Shown one piece after another: positions 40,167 to 49,233 of a stretch of DNA of 64,000 bases. A program made the position numbers and the translations under genes. The DNA is from Bisporella sp. PMI_857. Its lineage: Eukaryota > Ascomycota > Leotiomycetes > Helotiales > Helotiaceae. The stretch spans positions 558,001 to 622,000 of the forward strand of contig JAJSPD010000011.1 in NCBI GenBank assembly GCA_021307315.1, in the 5' to 3' direction. The notes beneath the pieces were generated by a model. It did not search any database. It was not told the DNA's origin and was given only the letters and a program-made list of their open reading frames with translations. The stretch's first letter is position 1. The number at the start of each line of letters is the position of its first letter.

Positions 40167-41269
40167 ATGGCAGCTACTAATTCTCTAGATAGCTTCATCC
40201 ATCTTGCTCCAATCCCTCTAGATGTTAAATGCGAGATTCTACGCCACCTATGGGGCTTTGACGTTCGTCGATCAAATTCCTATGATAGCTTCCTGGACTA
40301 CAATTCTTATTTTGGCTACTACACCTCGCAATGTAGCGACGCTCTGCATGATGGGGGAAGGCATGTCTCTGTGAGGACGCATAAGGACATCATAGAAATA
40401 GCGCATCATCTTAAGAACTCAGTGTCCCGCGATTCGGTCAAGCAAATCCTGAGGTCCAAATTACCCCTGCCGAGCCCCGCCAAAGAAAGCGAACTTCTTG
40501 ATGGATCAATTGACCTTGTGGCAAGGCTACTGTTCATGGTGGAATTCGGGTCTCTCCAATATGGATTTACGGGTGGGAGACAAGTAGTATGGACAGAAGG
40601 CACCTTGAGGGGGTGTATTGCCGAGTATTTTAGAGCTCCACAGGCTCTGAAGCAGGAGCATGTGAAGTTGGAAAGAATGTTCAACGCCTGGAATCTAGAA
40701 CGAATTGCTGGAATTCGAATTCAATGGACCAATAACTTGGCTGAGCATCTAAGTCTGGTTGATGATGATAGGAAAGTGGCAGTCTTCCATCACGCGTCAT
40801 TTCTGGAATGCCAGCGGCAGAGGTATTGTTCCAGCCACCCCCGCTCGTCTTTAATTGTAATTTTTCTGAATTTAACAGCACCCTATTCCCTGCAGGGCTG
40901 ATCGACGAAACGTTGCGAACGCTTGCTCTTCTCTTCCCAGGAACAGACAAAGGTTGCAAGAAATGGTTCATGAAACTTTCTCGTTCCCAGAACCTTGATC
41001 CGAAAGCCATCAAATGCGGCCGTCTTAGGGTAGATGATCGACGCATCGAGAACTTTCAATTCTGGCATGATCGATTGGTAACACTGAAGCAACTTTTTGA
41101 TGAGGCAGAACCAGAGACTCTTACCCAATGGTGGTGTGACAGACGAAAGAGGGTGCAGTGGTACACATTCTGGATTGCGGCGATGGTTCTCGCGCTTACA
41201 ATCTTCTTCGGCGTTGTGCAATGTATTGAGGGAGCTCTGCAAGTCCACAAGGCTTATAACCCACCATAA
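40167..41269 (+). CDS. Conserved fungal protein with C-terminal membrane anchor (348 aa)
   Basis: Exons 40167-40822 and 40879-41269, with a 56-bp GTATTG...CAG intron; the junction gives CQRQSTLFPAGLIDETLRTL in frame. The first ATG after the open frame's beginning is used (MAATNSL). Most of the protein is soluble, with DVKCEILRHLWGFDVRR near the N-terminus. It ends in a conserved-looking block: QWWCDRRKRVQWYTFWIA followed by one hydrophobic helix and a short tail. The layout, a cytosolic body with a single C-terminal helix, recurs in a large uncharacterised family of ascomycete proteins as far as I can recall. It is divergently transcribed from the protease-dsRBM gene, which hints at co-expression. 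No catalytic motif recognised. Confidence 0.8.
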
Positions 41270-41707
41270 GAGGGCTTGAACCTCTCAGTGCCTATAGAAT
41301 AAGTAGTGGTTGAGGACGGATCGAATGTAGCGTAACTTTCCTGCTCGTTCCAAAATTCATGTCGAAATCGGCAGCTTTATAGGCGCCTCTGTGTATAGTT
41401 TAGTCGCAACAAAGCAATTTGTAAGCCTAATTTCCCTGGAAATTCCGGTCATCTATTGCTGGAACAAAGGTGGAAGAGGTGGCTTATCATCATCTGAAAG
41501 TCTGCTCGCGAACAGCCACATTACCAAGCTCAACTATCACGGCGAAGAAATACAACATCTCCGTTTACTATGACTTCGGATGCCATTTGTAGTTCAGTAT
41601 TTCGTACATATCTCCTTCTAGGCTTTTTTTTGTCCTGTAAGTGCAAAATTTAAGTAATTACTTACAAACGACAGCTTCGTTCCTTAGAATCTTATTTCGG
41701 TATACAC
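41270..41707. other. No recognisable gene
   Basis: 3' flank of the membrane-anchored gene, up to an LTR. Confidence 0.4.
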
Positions 41708-41928
41708 TGTCACGGCCCTAGTCTCTTCTCGCTTGGAGCTTAGCACCGGACACCACAGAGCTCGCTTATGCTGGCCTCCGGCCAGTTCCCGTATATAGAG
41801 CGCTACTTTCCTTCCCTTCTTCTGTCCGTAGCTTGTTCTCTTAGTTATAGCAATTGATAGTTGTTCACACCTTTGAGTCCTTCCACCTGGATCTACGGAT
41901 CGAGATCCCTGTTCAGCTTGAGTTGACA
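41708..41928 (-). repeat. LTR, family C copy (221 bp)
   Basis: Reverse-strand copy from TGTCACGGCCC to GAGTTGACA, joined directly to a family H fragment. No clear target duplication. Confidence 0.75.
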
Positions 41929-42016
41929 ATACTCACATGTCATCGCACTGATACCTACTGTTGCCTACTGGTGCCTACAATAGACTAGGTATGACCCTAG
42001 ACCTAACCTATTCAAC
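41929..42016 (-). repeat. LTR fragment, family H
   Basis: Contains three of the 10-bp GTAGGCAACA-type units and the terminal CTAGGTATGA...CCTATTCAACA block found at 24033-24360 and 55919-56150. Confidence 0.65.
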
Positions 42017-42213
42017 AATCGGAATGGGGTGCACGGACTTACTTTATAATATTTCGGTAAATGACTAGAATACCATCAAAAAGTGCACAAAACCCTAGAT
42101 TTACTATACTTTCTGTTGCTATAGGACTGAAATACCACCTTTTCCCCGGCCAAGACGCTACTGCACGTACTTTTTACACACTCACAAATAAAGCTTTGAA
42201 TTCAATTGCAAAT

Positions 42214-42667
42214 CTTTTTAACTTAAAGCGAACAAAAATCTCGATCCGTAGATCTTAGGAAAAGAAACTCAAAAGTATGAACGACTGTCAATTGTTATAA
42301 CGAAAAAAACAAGCTACAAACAAAAAAAAGGAAAGAAAGCAGTGCTTTATTGTTAGTACAATTAACTAGAGAGGTCATGTGGTCACGCACTTGAACGAAG
42401 GGTGTCGTTCACGTGACCCGGAACGGGGTTATATAACTCGTAGTTTCACCGTAGTTAGAACTTAACACTCAATCAATCACTCACTCAAGAATACAATAGG
42501 CACTCACGTCAGGAACGTGGTGGTGCCCCGTATTAGAGTGAACCCACATTTATATACTGGAGACTGGCCAAAGGCCAGTGTAAACGAACCCTGTAGTGTT
42601 AAAGGCCGGGCCCTGTAGCGTTAGGGGCTGAGCCTCAAAAGGTTCTAAGCGAGATAGAGCCGTGACA
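42214..42667 (+). repeat. LTR, family C, RIP-like mutated and interrupted
   Basis: Halves at about 42214-42350 and 42549-42667. Compared with other copies the left half has many G to A changes on the plus strand (CTACAAACAAAAAAAAGG against CTACGGGCAGAAGAAGGG). The right half ends GAGCCGTGACA. Confidence 0.8.
42351..42548 (-). repeat. Solo LTR, family D (198 bp, TSD TTTAT)
   Basis: Reverse copy of 3737-3935 with only a handful of differences. Flanked by TTTAT at 42346-42350 and 42549-42553. Inserted within LTR C. Confidence 0.94.
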
Positions 42668-42971
42668 ACTACAGGCTTGCTTATAAGGGATGTACTACTC
42701 TCCCTAAATTACCATACTTAATTTGGCGATGCCCTAGAATACCATAAAAGTGGTATTTCAGTCCTATGGCAACAGAAAGTATGGTAATCTAGGGTTTTGG
42801 GCACTTTTTGATGGTATTCTAGTCATTTGCTGTATTTTAAATACTTTAGTATTATTCACGTCGGTGATTCGCGTTAGCAACGCGGAATGCGGCCGCTTAG
42901 TGCCCCGCTTGGTGCTACACACAACCCCGATCTTCGACCCTTCGATGCATCCACATACGAACATCAACACA

Positions 42972-44229
42972 ATGGAAGACTTCAACCTCCGTACTCCAGA
43001 ACGAACTGCTCTGCTCGAGCGCCTACAGGAGTCAATCGGCGACGTGCCACCTCACTTTTGGGCTGCATGCCAGATCTGCGACCTTGATGCCCTCAAAAGC
43101 TTAGTCAATTGCGGGCGCGAATATCCCAATATCCTTAGTGGCTTTACTCTACAAACCTACACAATGGCACACTACTGTAAGTGAAACACCCTTGTTCCTC
43201 TATCCTAGCTAACGATAACTTATAGGGGGTCCGTCTCCTCCTAGATCGCAGTCACAGCCCTCAACACCGAAGAAAACAACACCACAAAAATCGACACTGT
43301 CCAATTTAAGCTCGTCACCTGCTACTCCACCTACAAAGAGACAAAAATCTTCAGATTCACCAGCAACACAACGTCGAAACCAGAAAGCTAGGGATCTAGC
43401 TGCAGAAAGAGACAGATTCGGCTGTGTTTTAACAAAGGGTGGCTCGATAGAAGTTGCTCATATATATCCGTTTCACTCGATCTCACACCAGGAAGAAGAT
43501 AAGTTTGGGCAACGGCATATATTTTGGGGTCATTTAAAGAATTTTTGGCCCAAAGAAAAGGTCGCAGCTTGGGAAGCAGAACTTTTTCCAGCGGGAATAT
43601 GTGAGTTTGGTATAGATAGAGTCTATAACCTTATTACATTGTCGCGTGGTGCACATGATATGTGGGCTCGAGGAGCATTTGCACTCAAACCAATTTCTGA
43701 GTCGGAGGATAAGACAACCTTAAAAGTGCAGTTCTTTTGGCAGAAAAAACAACAAGAAGCTCAAAAAGCAATGAGTCTCTTAACTACGCCATTTTCGACT
43801 CAAGGACTTAGTCAGAATACGGACGTCTTTAGTGGTGTTGCGAAGCTATTCAGAGAAGATGAGAACGATGCTAGAATTCAATCTGGTGACTATTTCACGC
43901 TTCAAACCGACGACCCGGAAACAAAGCCATTACCTAGCTTCACACTTCTCGAGCTGCAATGGTTTCTCCAGCGCATCCAGGGCATGGCGGGTGCTGCCGA
44001 TGTTGACTGGCCATCTCTGTCAGACTCAGGCTCGGATTTCTCAGACGTGGAGCTTCCAGATCTTGAACTTGATGAAGAGGAGGGTTTGTCTCTGCTTTCC
44101 TCTCAGCCGCTATCCTCTCCTACCAAACTCATACGCAATGATAATTTAAACCTTCCAATACCCCCTAAGCATCAGGAGGCAGAAGGAGATGGAGAGGGAG
44201 CTGAAGAAGGAAGACAAGTGGCTATATAG
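42972..44229 (+). CDS. HNH endonuclease-domain protein (402 aa)
   Basis: Exons 42972-43176 and 43226-44229 join in frame across a 49-bp intron (GTAAGT, GCTAAC branch site, TATAG). After a Pro/Ser/Thr/Lys-rich linker the protein carries an HNH_2-type nuclease core: FGCVLTKGGSIEVAHIYPFH, then DRVYNLITLSRGAHDMW and a GAFALKP strand. The His of AHIYPF and the Asn/His of YNLITL...AHDMW are the expected metal-binding and catalytic positions. The C-terminal third is acidic (PDLELDEEEG). Such proteins are numerous in filamentous fungi; their biological role is unclear. The ATG chosen is preceded by CAACACA. It begins only 140 bp from a MULE-type element, so its promoter may lie partly in mobile DNA. 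No disabling change seen. Confidence 0.87.
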
Positions 44230-44401
44230 TACTAAGGAAGGTATTAGGCAGGACGTCTTTTCAAGCTTTTGTAAAATGTATCCTCTTTGCTAGCTTAATA
44301 ACAAGCTGTACTTCGTATTTATATTTTTTGAGATATTCTGCAAGAGATACTGTTGAAAACAGAGGCCGAATCACCAACGTCTAGAAAATAGTAGTTAAAT
44401 T

Positions 44402-44433
44402 TTACGGCAAATGACTAGAATACCATCAAAAAG
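44402..44433 (+). repeat. MULE-type TIR stub (family E)
   Basis: CGGCAAATGACTAGAATACC plus ATCAAAAAGTG, then cut off by LTR C at 44434. The rest of the element is not found on the other side. Confidence 0.6.
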
Positions 44434-44654
44434 TGTAACAACTCAAGCTGAACAGGGATCTCGATCCGTAGATCTAGGTAAAAGGACTCAAAGGTGTGAA
44501 CAACTATCAATTGTTATAACTAAGAGAACAAGCTACAGACAGAAGGGAAGGAAAGCAGCGCTCTATATACAGGAAGCTGGCCGGGGGCCAGTATAAGCGA
44601 GCTCTAGGATGTCCGGTGCTGAGCTCCGTCCGAAAAGAAGCCAGGACCGTGACA
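44434..44654 (+). repeat. LTR, family C copy (221 bp)
   Basis: From TGTAACAACTCAAGC to GGACCGTGACA. Good match to the other family C copies. No target duplication. Confidence 0.8.
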
Positions 44655-44659
44655 CCAAC

Positions 44660-44867
44660 TGGAACCGGGATTAGAACTTAGGGGAATACAAGAACAAGTC
44701 AACCACCTACAACGAGCATACTAGCACTGCGCTGAGATCGCGGTGCTACCTGCCCCGTGGGTAACCGGCTTAAGCAATTGCAAGTCATCAGAAACCAAGA
44801 AGTATCACTCAGAAAGTGATACAAACAAGGTCCTTCGGCCGTCATCTCGACCCTCAAATCTCGAACA
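44660..44867 (-). repeat. LTR-like repeat, family B
   Basis: Read on the minus strand: TGTTCGAGATTTGAG...GGTTCCA. Similar to 32003-32345 (plus) and 53015-53155 (minus). It abuts the LTR C copy. Confidence 0.65.
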
Positions 44868-44872
44868 TCCAA

Positions 44873-45295
44873 TCAAGTAGTCCAGGCTTCGATCCAAACT
44901 AGGAGGCCAATCACAAATGCGGCTACTATGAAGACGACGATTGCCAATAAGAACCTATCTTTCCAGATTGTGCTTGAAGCGGAGTTGATACTGATTGGGG
45001 GGGAATGTTGTGATGGAGGTGGTACACCGGATTCGAGGTTTGCGGCCGAGGTAGGGTTGGCTATTGCGAATTGAGTAGACGAGATGAAGATGGATAGATA
45101 GATGTTTGGATTAAGGATTCGGTGTTGTTTTGTATTTGAAGGAAGGAGTCGACGGAGGAGAACATTTCTAACACCTTGCGAGTTTGTTGAGGTCTCAGAT
45201 GGTGAAACGAGGACAATGAGATTCCAGTCTGCGCCTTTCTCAGGTAGTCCCAGGAGCCGAAAATCTGTGTTTGGCTGTCTTGTTCGTAGTTGAAA
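44873..45295 (-). CDS. Possible small protein with C-terminal membrane helix (140 aa), uncertain
   Basis: The open frame from the ATG at 45295 ends in one strong hydrophobic segment (FLLAIVVFIVAAFVIGLLVW). No homologous domain recognised. It starts just downstream of the Clr5 gene's stop and could be its 3' UTR, an alternative last exon, or a separate gene. Confidence 0.3.
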   Translation of the reverse strand, partial: FQLRTRQPNTDFRLLGLPEKGADWNLIVLVSPSETSTNSQGVRNVLLRRLLPSNTKQHRILNPNIYLSIFISSTQFAIANPTSAANLESGVPPPSQHSPPISINSASSTIWKDRFLLAIVVFIVAAFVIGLLVWIEAWTT

Positions 45296-45345
45296 CATTG
45301 AAGAGAACAAAGGCTTTGTTTCAAGATCCTGGGGCTTTGAGATGC

Positions 45346-46956
45346 TCAAAATGAAGACTTTGTTGACGGTTGTTGGATCTTTGCATGTCTCTTGCCAAGC
45401 CTTCCCTTTCGCGGTTTGAAAGCGATCTGTTGGCGAGGTCTTGGACTCTTCTTTAGAAGGAGATCTTCTTGCTGCAGCTCTGCATCCAGTTTTCGCAAAG
45501 CGGCTGTCGTCAATGGTCTAGAATTGACAGGCGCCCTCCACTCCTCGGCGGAATGGTACTATTACAGTTAGGTATTGGCTCAATGATATCTTCAGTTACT
45601 GGAGGAGTGGGAGGAGATTCTTTACATTCATAGCTTCTTGAACTTCCCTATGAGCCCAGATTTTCTTTGTCTCAAAAGAAAGAGAGCGGCTGTAGAGCGC
45701 CTTAGAGTCCCGATATAACAGCCAGACTGCAAGAGACGTCTTTTTATAGTCGTCAGAATCCCGTGGTTTTAGAAAAGAATTCAGTGGCCCGGATGGACAA
45801 AGCACTTTTGTAGCCTCTCGCAGTTGCGATTCATTTGGCACATCGTCGAGAAACACGGCTTGCAGTCGATTCAAAAGACATTGGAACATTTGATTGGAAC
45901 AATTGGACCTCTGCTCAACAGACATTCCGTGTAAGAGAGTCAGAGATTGCTGGACTGGACGTAGATGCGGAAATCTTGTGCCTATCATCTGAGAGACGAA
46001 TTCGAGCATCTTTAGTAGCACGTCTTGTCGTTGAACTCCTTGCAATGGCAACAAAAGGTGATACAAGTATGGCAGGAATAGCAGAGTCCCTTTTTTCAGA
46101 ATGTCCTTGACCAGGTCAAAGCCCCTGCTAAAGTGTTCGAAGGCAACAGTTACTTTGCCAGCATTAACCAGATTATGGCCTTCGGATAGGTTGTGATAGA
46201 AAGATTCCAATGAGGTGATCTCGAAAATCTCTTGTCGTCTTTTCCAATCTCGTACTTCAAAAAGGCTGTCGTAGTAGTCGCGGCTATGATGTAACAGTTG
46301 CGTAAGTTCACTGAGTTCTAGAGAGTGAGGTAAAACACGCCCCACTTGGTTGGGATCAGGTATCACTGTAATGTCAGCGCTGGATCGACGAACATGGCCC
46401 CTAGAGGACTCCGTTGATATCGCAATGCCGGGACTTAGCGGATCCGCGCCATCAGCTGCGATGGCGAACGGCTCAGGGGTGTAGCATTCAATGCGAGTCG
46501 TTGGTGCCGCAGCATCAGCGTCCTTCACGAGAGCTCTGAGATCTCGAATCCCCTTTCGCCGGAAGTAATGTTGAACTTCCTCGAAAGTGACACACCGACC
46601 TCTGATGAGGAACGCTGTTTTCTTGCCTAGAGTTTCTCTTTCAAGGGCAATTTTCACAGCATACGACATGTCTGCCTGCTTGTGGTTTCGGTCCAAGTCC
46701 CATTTCTTGATGCGTTTCTTGAGCATTGCCGCCCTGGAAATTTTCAGCAGTAAACGGGTGAGAGGGGTTGCAGGAAGAATAATCACGTTGGACGAAATGA
46801 CTGTTGTGCAAGAACGCCTCTGATGTAGTCAAGAGACTTCCTTTCATCGCGGTAGAGTTGAGTAACGAGGGGGCGTTTCTGCTCCCAATCTTTTTTCGGA
46901 TACGACTGGGCAGGCGTCAAAGGAATAGACCCTAGGTTTCCAACGATGAAATCCAT
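45346..46956 (-). CDS. Clr5-domain protein (496 aa)
   Basis: Exons 46956-46787, 46733-45626 and 45558-45346, separated by GT-AG introns of 53 and 67 bp, all in frame. Residues about 20-75 form a Clr5 domain: KKDWEQKRPLVTQLYRDERK, then LAQQSFRP and MLKKRIKKWDLDRNHK, assembled across intron 1. Named after a fission-yeast silencing factor, the domain is common in filamentous fungi and probably binds DNA. The rest, rich in helices with no motif I know, is typical of these proteins. The third exon was placed by choosing the GTAAAG donor after EAMN, which continues into a clean frame (EEWRAPVNSRPL) instead of stopping at once. The ATG is the first in the exon. No disabling change seen. Confidence 0.83.
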
Positions 46957-47633
46957 GACGAAAGCTTATTTGAAGTGGATTGCAAAGCTTGCAGAAATAA
47001 TGATGAAGTCCGCAAGTTTTTAGCGGGTGCAAGAGAGGTATATAGAGAGCTTGTACACAAGGCTTTGGGGACCATTGATAGCACTCGCGACCTAATCAGT
47101 TGAGCGGCAAGGGATTCGTGCCGCGCAAAAGTATCTCGCATGACGCCAAAACTTCCCATAGGCCAGAGCTGTCAGGTGGCATCGCCAGGGGACGTGAGGC
47201 TGCGCCGCCATGGCTGACATTAACCAATGACATCAGTTCGGCTGCATCAAAGATTAGGCACAAAGACTTGGTTCTGGAAATGAAAGCAAAACTGTAGATT
47301 TCAGAAATCTTGGTATTTTGTCAATTCCTGAAATCATTAACGCATACCATCAAATCAAACCAACCCAAGCGCTATCGTTGTCAAAAGACCTTCTCGCCTC
47401 AAATCTCCTCTCCAAGGTTTCGTCACATTCCCACCCCTCCAACGGCACCCTTCGCCATACTAACAAAGAACGTCCGACTCTTGATCAACCAGACGAGGAA
47501 ACTCGGGATCCACCAACCAAACAGCTGTCCCATGCCTCCTCCACTGGGTCCAGTGGGCACAAATTGCGTCTCACCCAACCCCTTACAGTAGGATGTGAAA
47601 TTGGCTTCACACCAACTCTATGATTTTTTTTAC
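46957..47633. other. No clear gene
   Basis: Upstream flank of the Clr5 gene. Overlapping plus-strand frames at 47310-47623 lack domains and credible starts. Confidence 0.4.
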
Positions 47634-47765
47634 GGAAAATGACTAGAATACCATCATTTTGTGCCCAAAACCCCAGATTACCACACTTTTGTTTGGAATA
47701 CGACTCAAATACCACTTTGATGGTATTTTAAGAAATCACCAAATTAACGATGGTATTCTACGGAA
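47634..47765 (+). repeat. MULE-type TIR (family E) beside the transposase relic
   Basis: Starts CGGAAAATGACTAGAATACC and continues with the family E subterminal text (CCCAAAACCCCAGATTACC, ATGGTATT). It lies about 80 bp beyond the 3' end of the MULE transposase relic, where an element terminus is expected. Confidence 0.65.
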
Positions 47766-47843
47766 AGTAGTACAACCACTATAAACAGCTTGTAATATAA
47801 AATTGAAGTACTCTAACTTATCCTAACCCATGTTATATTGCAT

Positions 47844-48960
47844 TTAATTAACTCCATACACTATTCCTGATCTTGTAGAATATCTAATCTCGAGAGGTAG
47901 TTCAAATAAGTTATGTCCTTCAAAAAGCTCGTTATCGACATCCGAAAGCTCGCCGTCGCTGGCAATAGGGGTTCCTAGTATCACATAATTAGCCTCCTCC
48001 TGTGTTATACCTAGCTCTTGATCAAAGCGCTGAGCTTCCTTTTCCTGTTCTTCGTCATCCAGCTTACTCTCGTTGTTTCCTTCTTCTTCGTCGCTTTCTT
48101 CTTCATCATTTACAGCTTCTTGCTCATTCTTTTCTTTCCTTTCGTCGACATGCTGCAACCAATCGCGAGCTCGCTGACGCCTTCCATTTGATACCGGCTA
48201 GTTGGTACAACGCCTTTTGTTATGACCCCATTCTAAACAATTTCCACAGCGTGTTTGTTTTGTGTCCCAAGCTCTTTTTTGAATACATTTTGTACGAGGC
48301 CTGCCTGCTTGTTTTCTTAATATTGGAGGCTGTAATCGAGAATGAAGCCCTAAATCGTCAAGTACAACAGGAACCAGAGGACGACTAAAAAAGTCTTATT
48401 GTACCAGCCGACTTTATAATAGCGAGCAAACAATTGAATCGGGTCTATTCCTAGGAATCTTGCAGCTGGAATTGCATGTGAACAAGGCGATTTGTACCTT
48501 GAAAATCAAGGCACTTACACCTCCTGTCATCGGCGTCGTCGCTTAGGTGAACAGTCCACCTACGCTTTGTTTCTAGGTCTTCAATTTGGCAGGTTTTCTC
48601 GTCGGAAAGATAAACACGAAATCGTCGAGATACACGCAAACGGTTGTTGAACTTGGCTATAAGTACGTCGCAGATTTTATCGTATTTCTGAGCTTTGCTT
48701 TCTTTCGATCGGTCATGAATTGTTGTCATACACTAGCTGCAAATGTCGTTCAGCAAATGAAAAGGAGGCATATGCCTAAACTCGTCCCAAAGTGAGTTTA
48801 TCGACTCAATAATATTAGAGGTATCATGGCCAAAACAAGGCACTTGACGGTGAGCTCTAGTCCATAATGTCTTGTCGATCGCCAAAAAGTAGTCAAAACT
48901 ACCAAAGGCCAATGCTTGAGATAAAGTAGAGTTAGTGGTCGAATATAATTTACAAGACAA
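47844..48960 (-). pseudogene. MULE (Mutator-like) transposase relic, C-terminal half
   Basis: The minus strand keeps the C-terminal architecture of fungal MULE transposases: DTSNIIESINSLWDEFRHMP, a SWIM-type zinc region (RRCKCLDFQ...PCSHA in the next frame), a CCHC knuckle (CGNCLEWGHNKRRC) and an acidic tail to 47844. Damage: a TAG at about 48730 where TGG is expected, a one-base frame change inside the SWIM motif near 48485, and a stop before PVSNGRR. The N-terminal DDE half is missing. The changes fit RIP-like G to A decay. It cannot act now but may have mobilised family E elements. Confidence 0.82.
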
Positions 48961-49233
48961 GATATATCATACGACCCTTTTAACTCAACAAGAAAGCAAC
49001 GCGTTTTACATAAGACTCTATATTGCTTTTACCTGGCAGAACTATTGCGATGGTCGTCTTAAGGCTTGCAAGACTAGATCTGGCAAGCGGTGATAGGTGG
49101 GACTAGGAGCGAGACGCACAGACTGATGGGTCTGAAAGGGAACTGGGGGTTTGGGACTGACCTAATCAGGGCTAAGAGAAATAGGAATCAACCATGAGCG
49201 CATTTAAGTATGCGGAGTAACTAGGCCAGAACG
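48961..49233. other. No recognisable gene
   Basis: Short AT-rich gap between the MULE relic and the HET gene. Confidence 0.35.

Larger units (their letters stand above)
42055..42832. mobile_element. MULE-type element (family E) carrying two nested LTRs
   Basis: The left end CGGTAAATGACTAGAATACC and the inverted right end (reverse complement CAGCAAATGACTAGAATACC) face each other. Between them lies LTR C (42214-42667), itself split by LTR D (42351-42548). The interior also contains frames without domains. A 9-bp duplication is not clear at this copy. Confidence 0.7.

Noticed and set aside
47310..47623. Two overlapping plus-strand frames of 93-101 codons
   Set aside because: Low-complexity composition, no domain, and they run into a MULE-type terminus.
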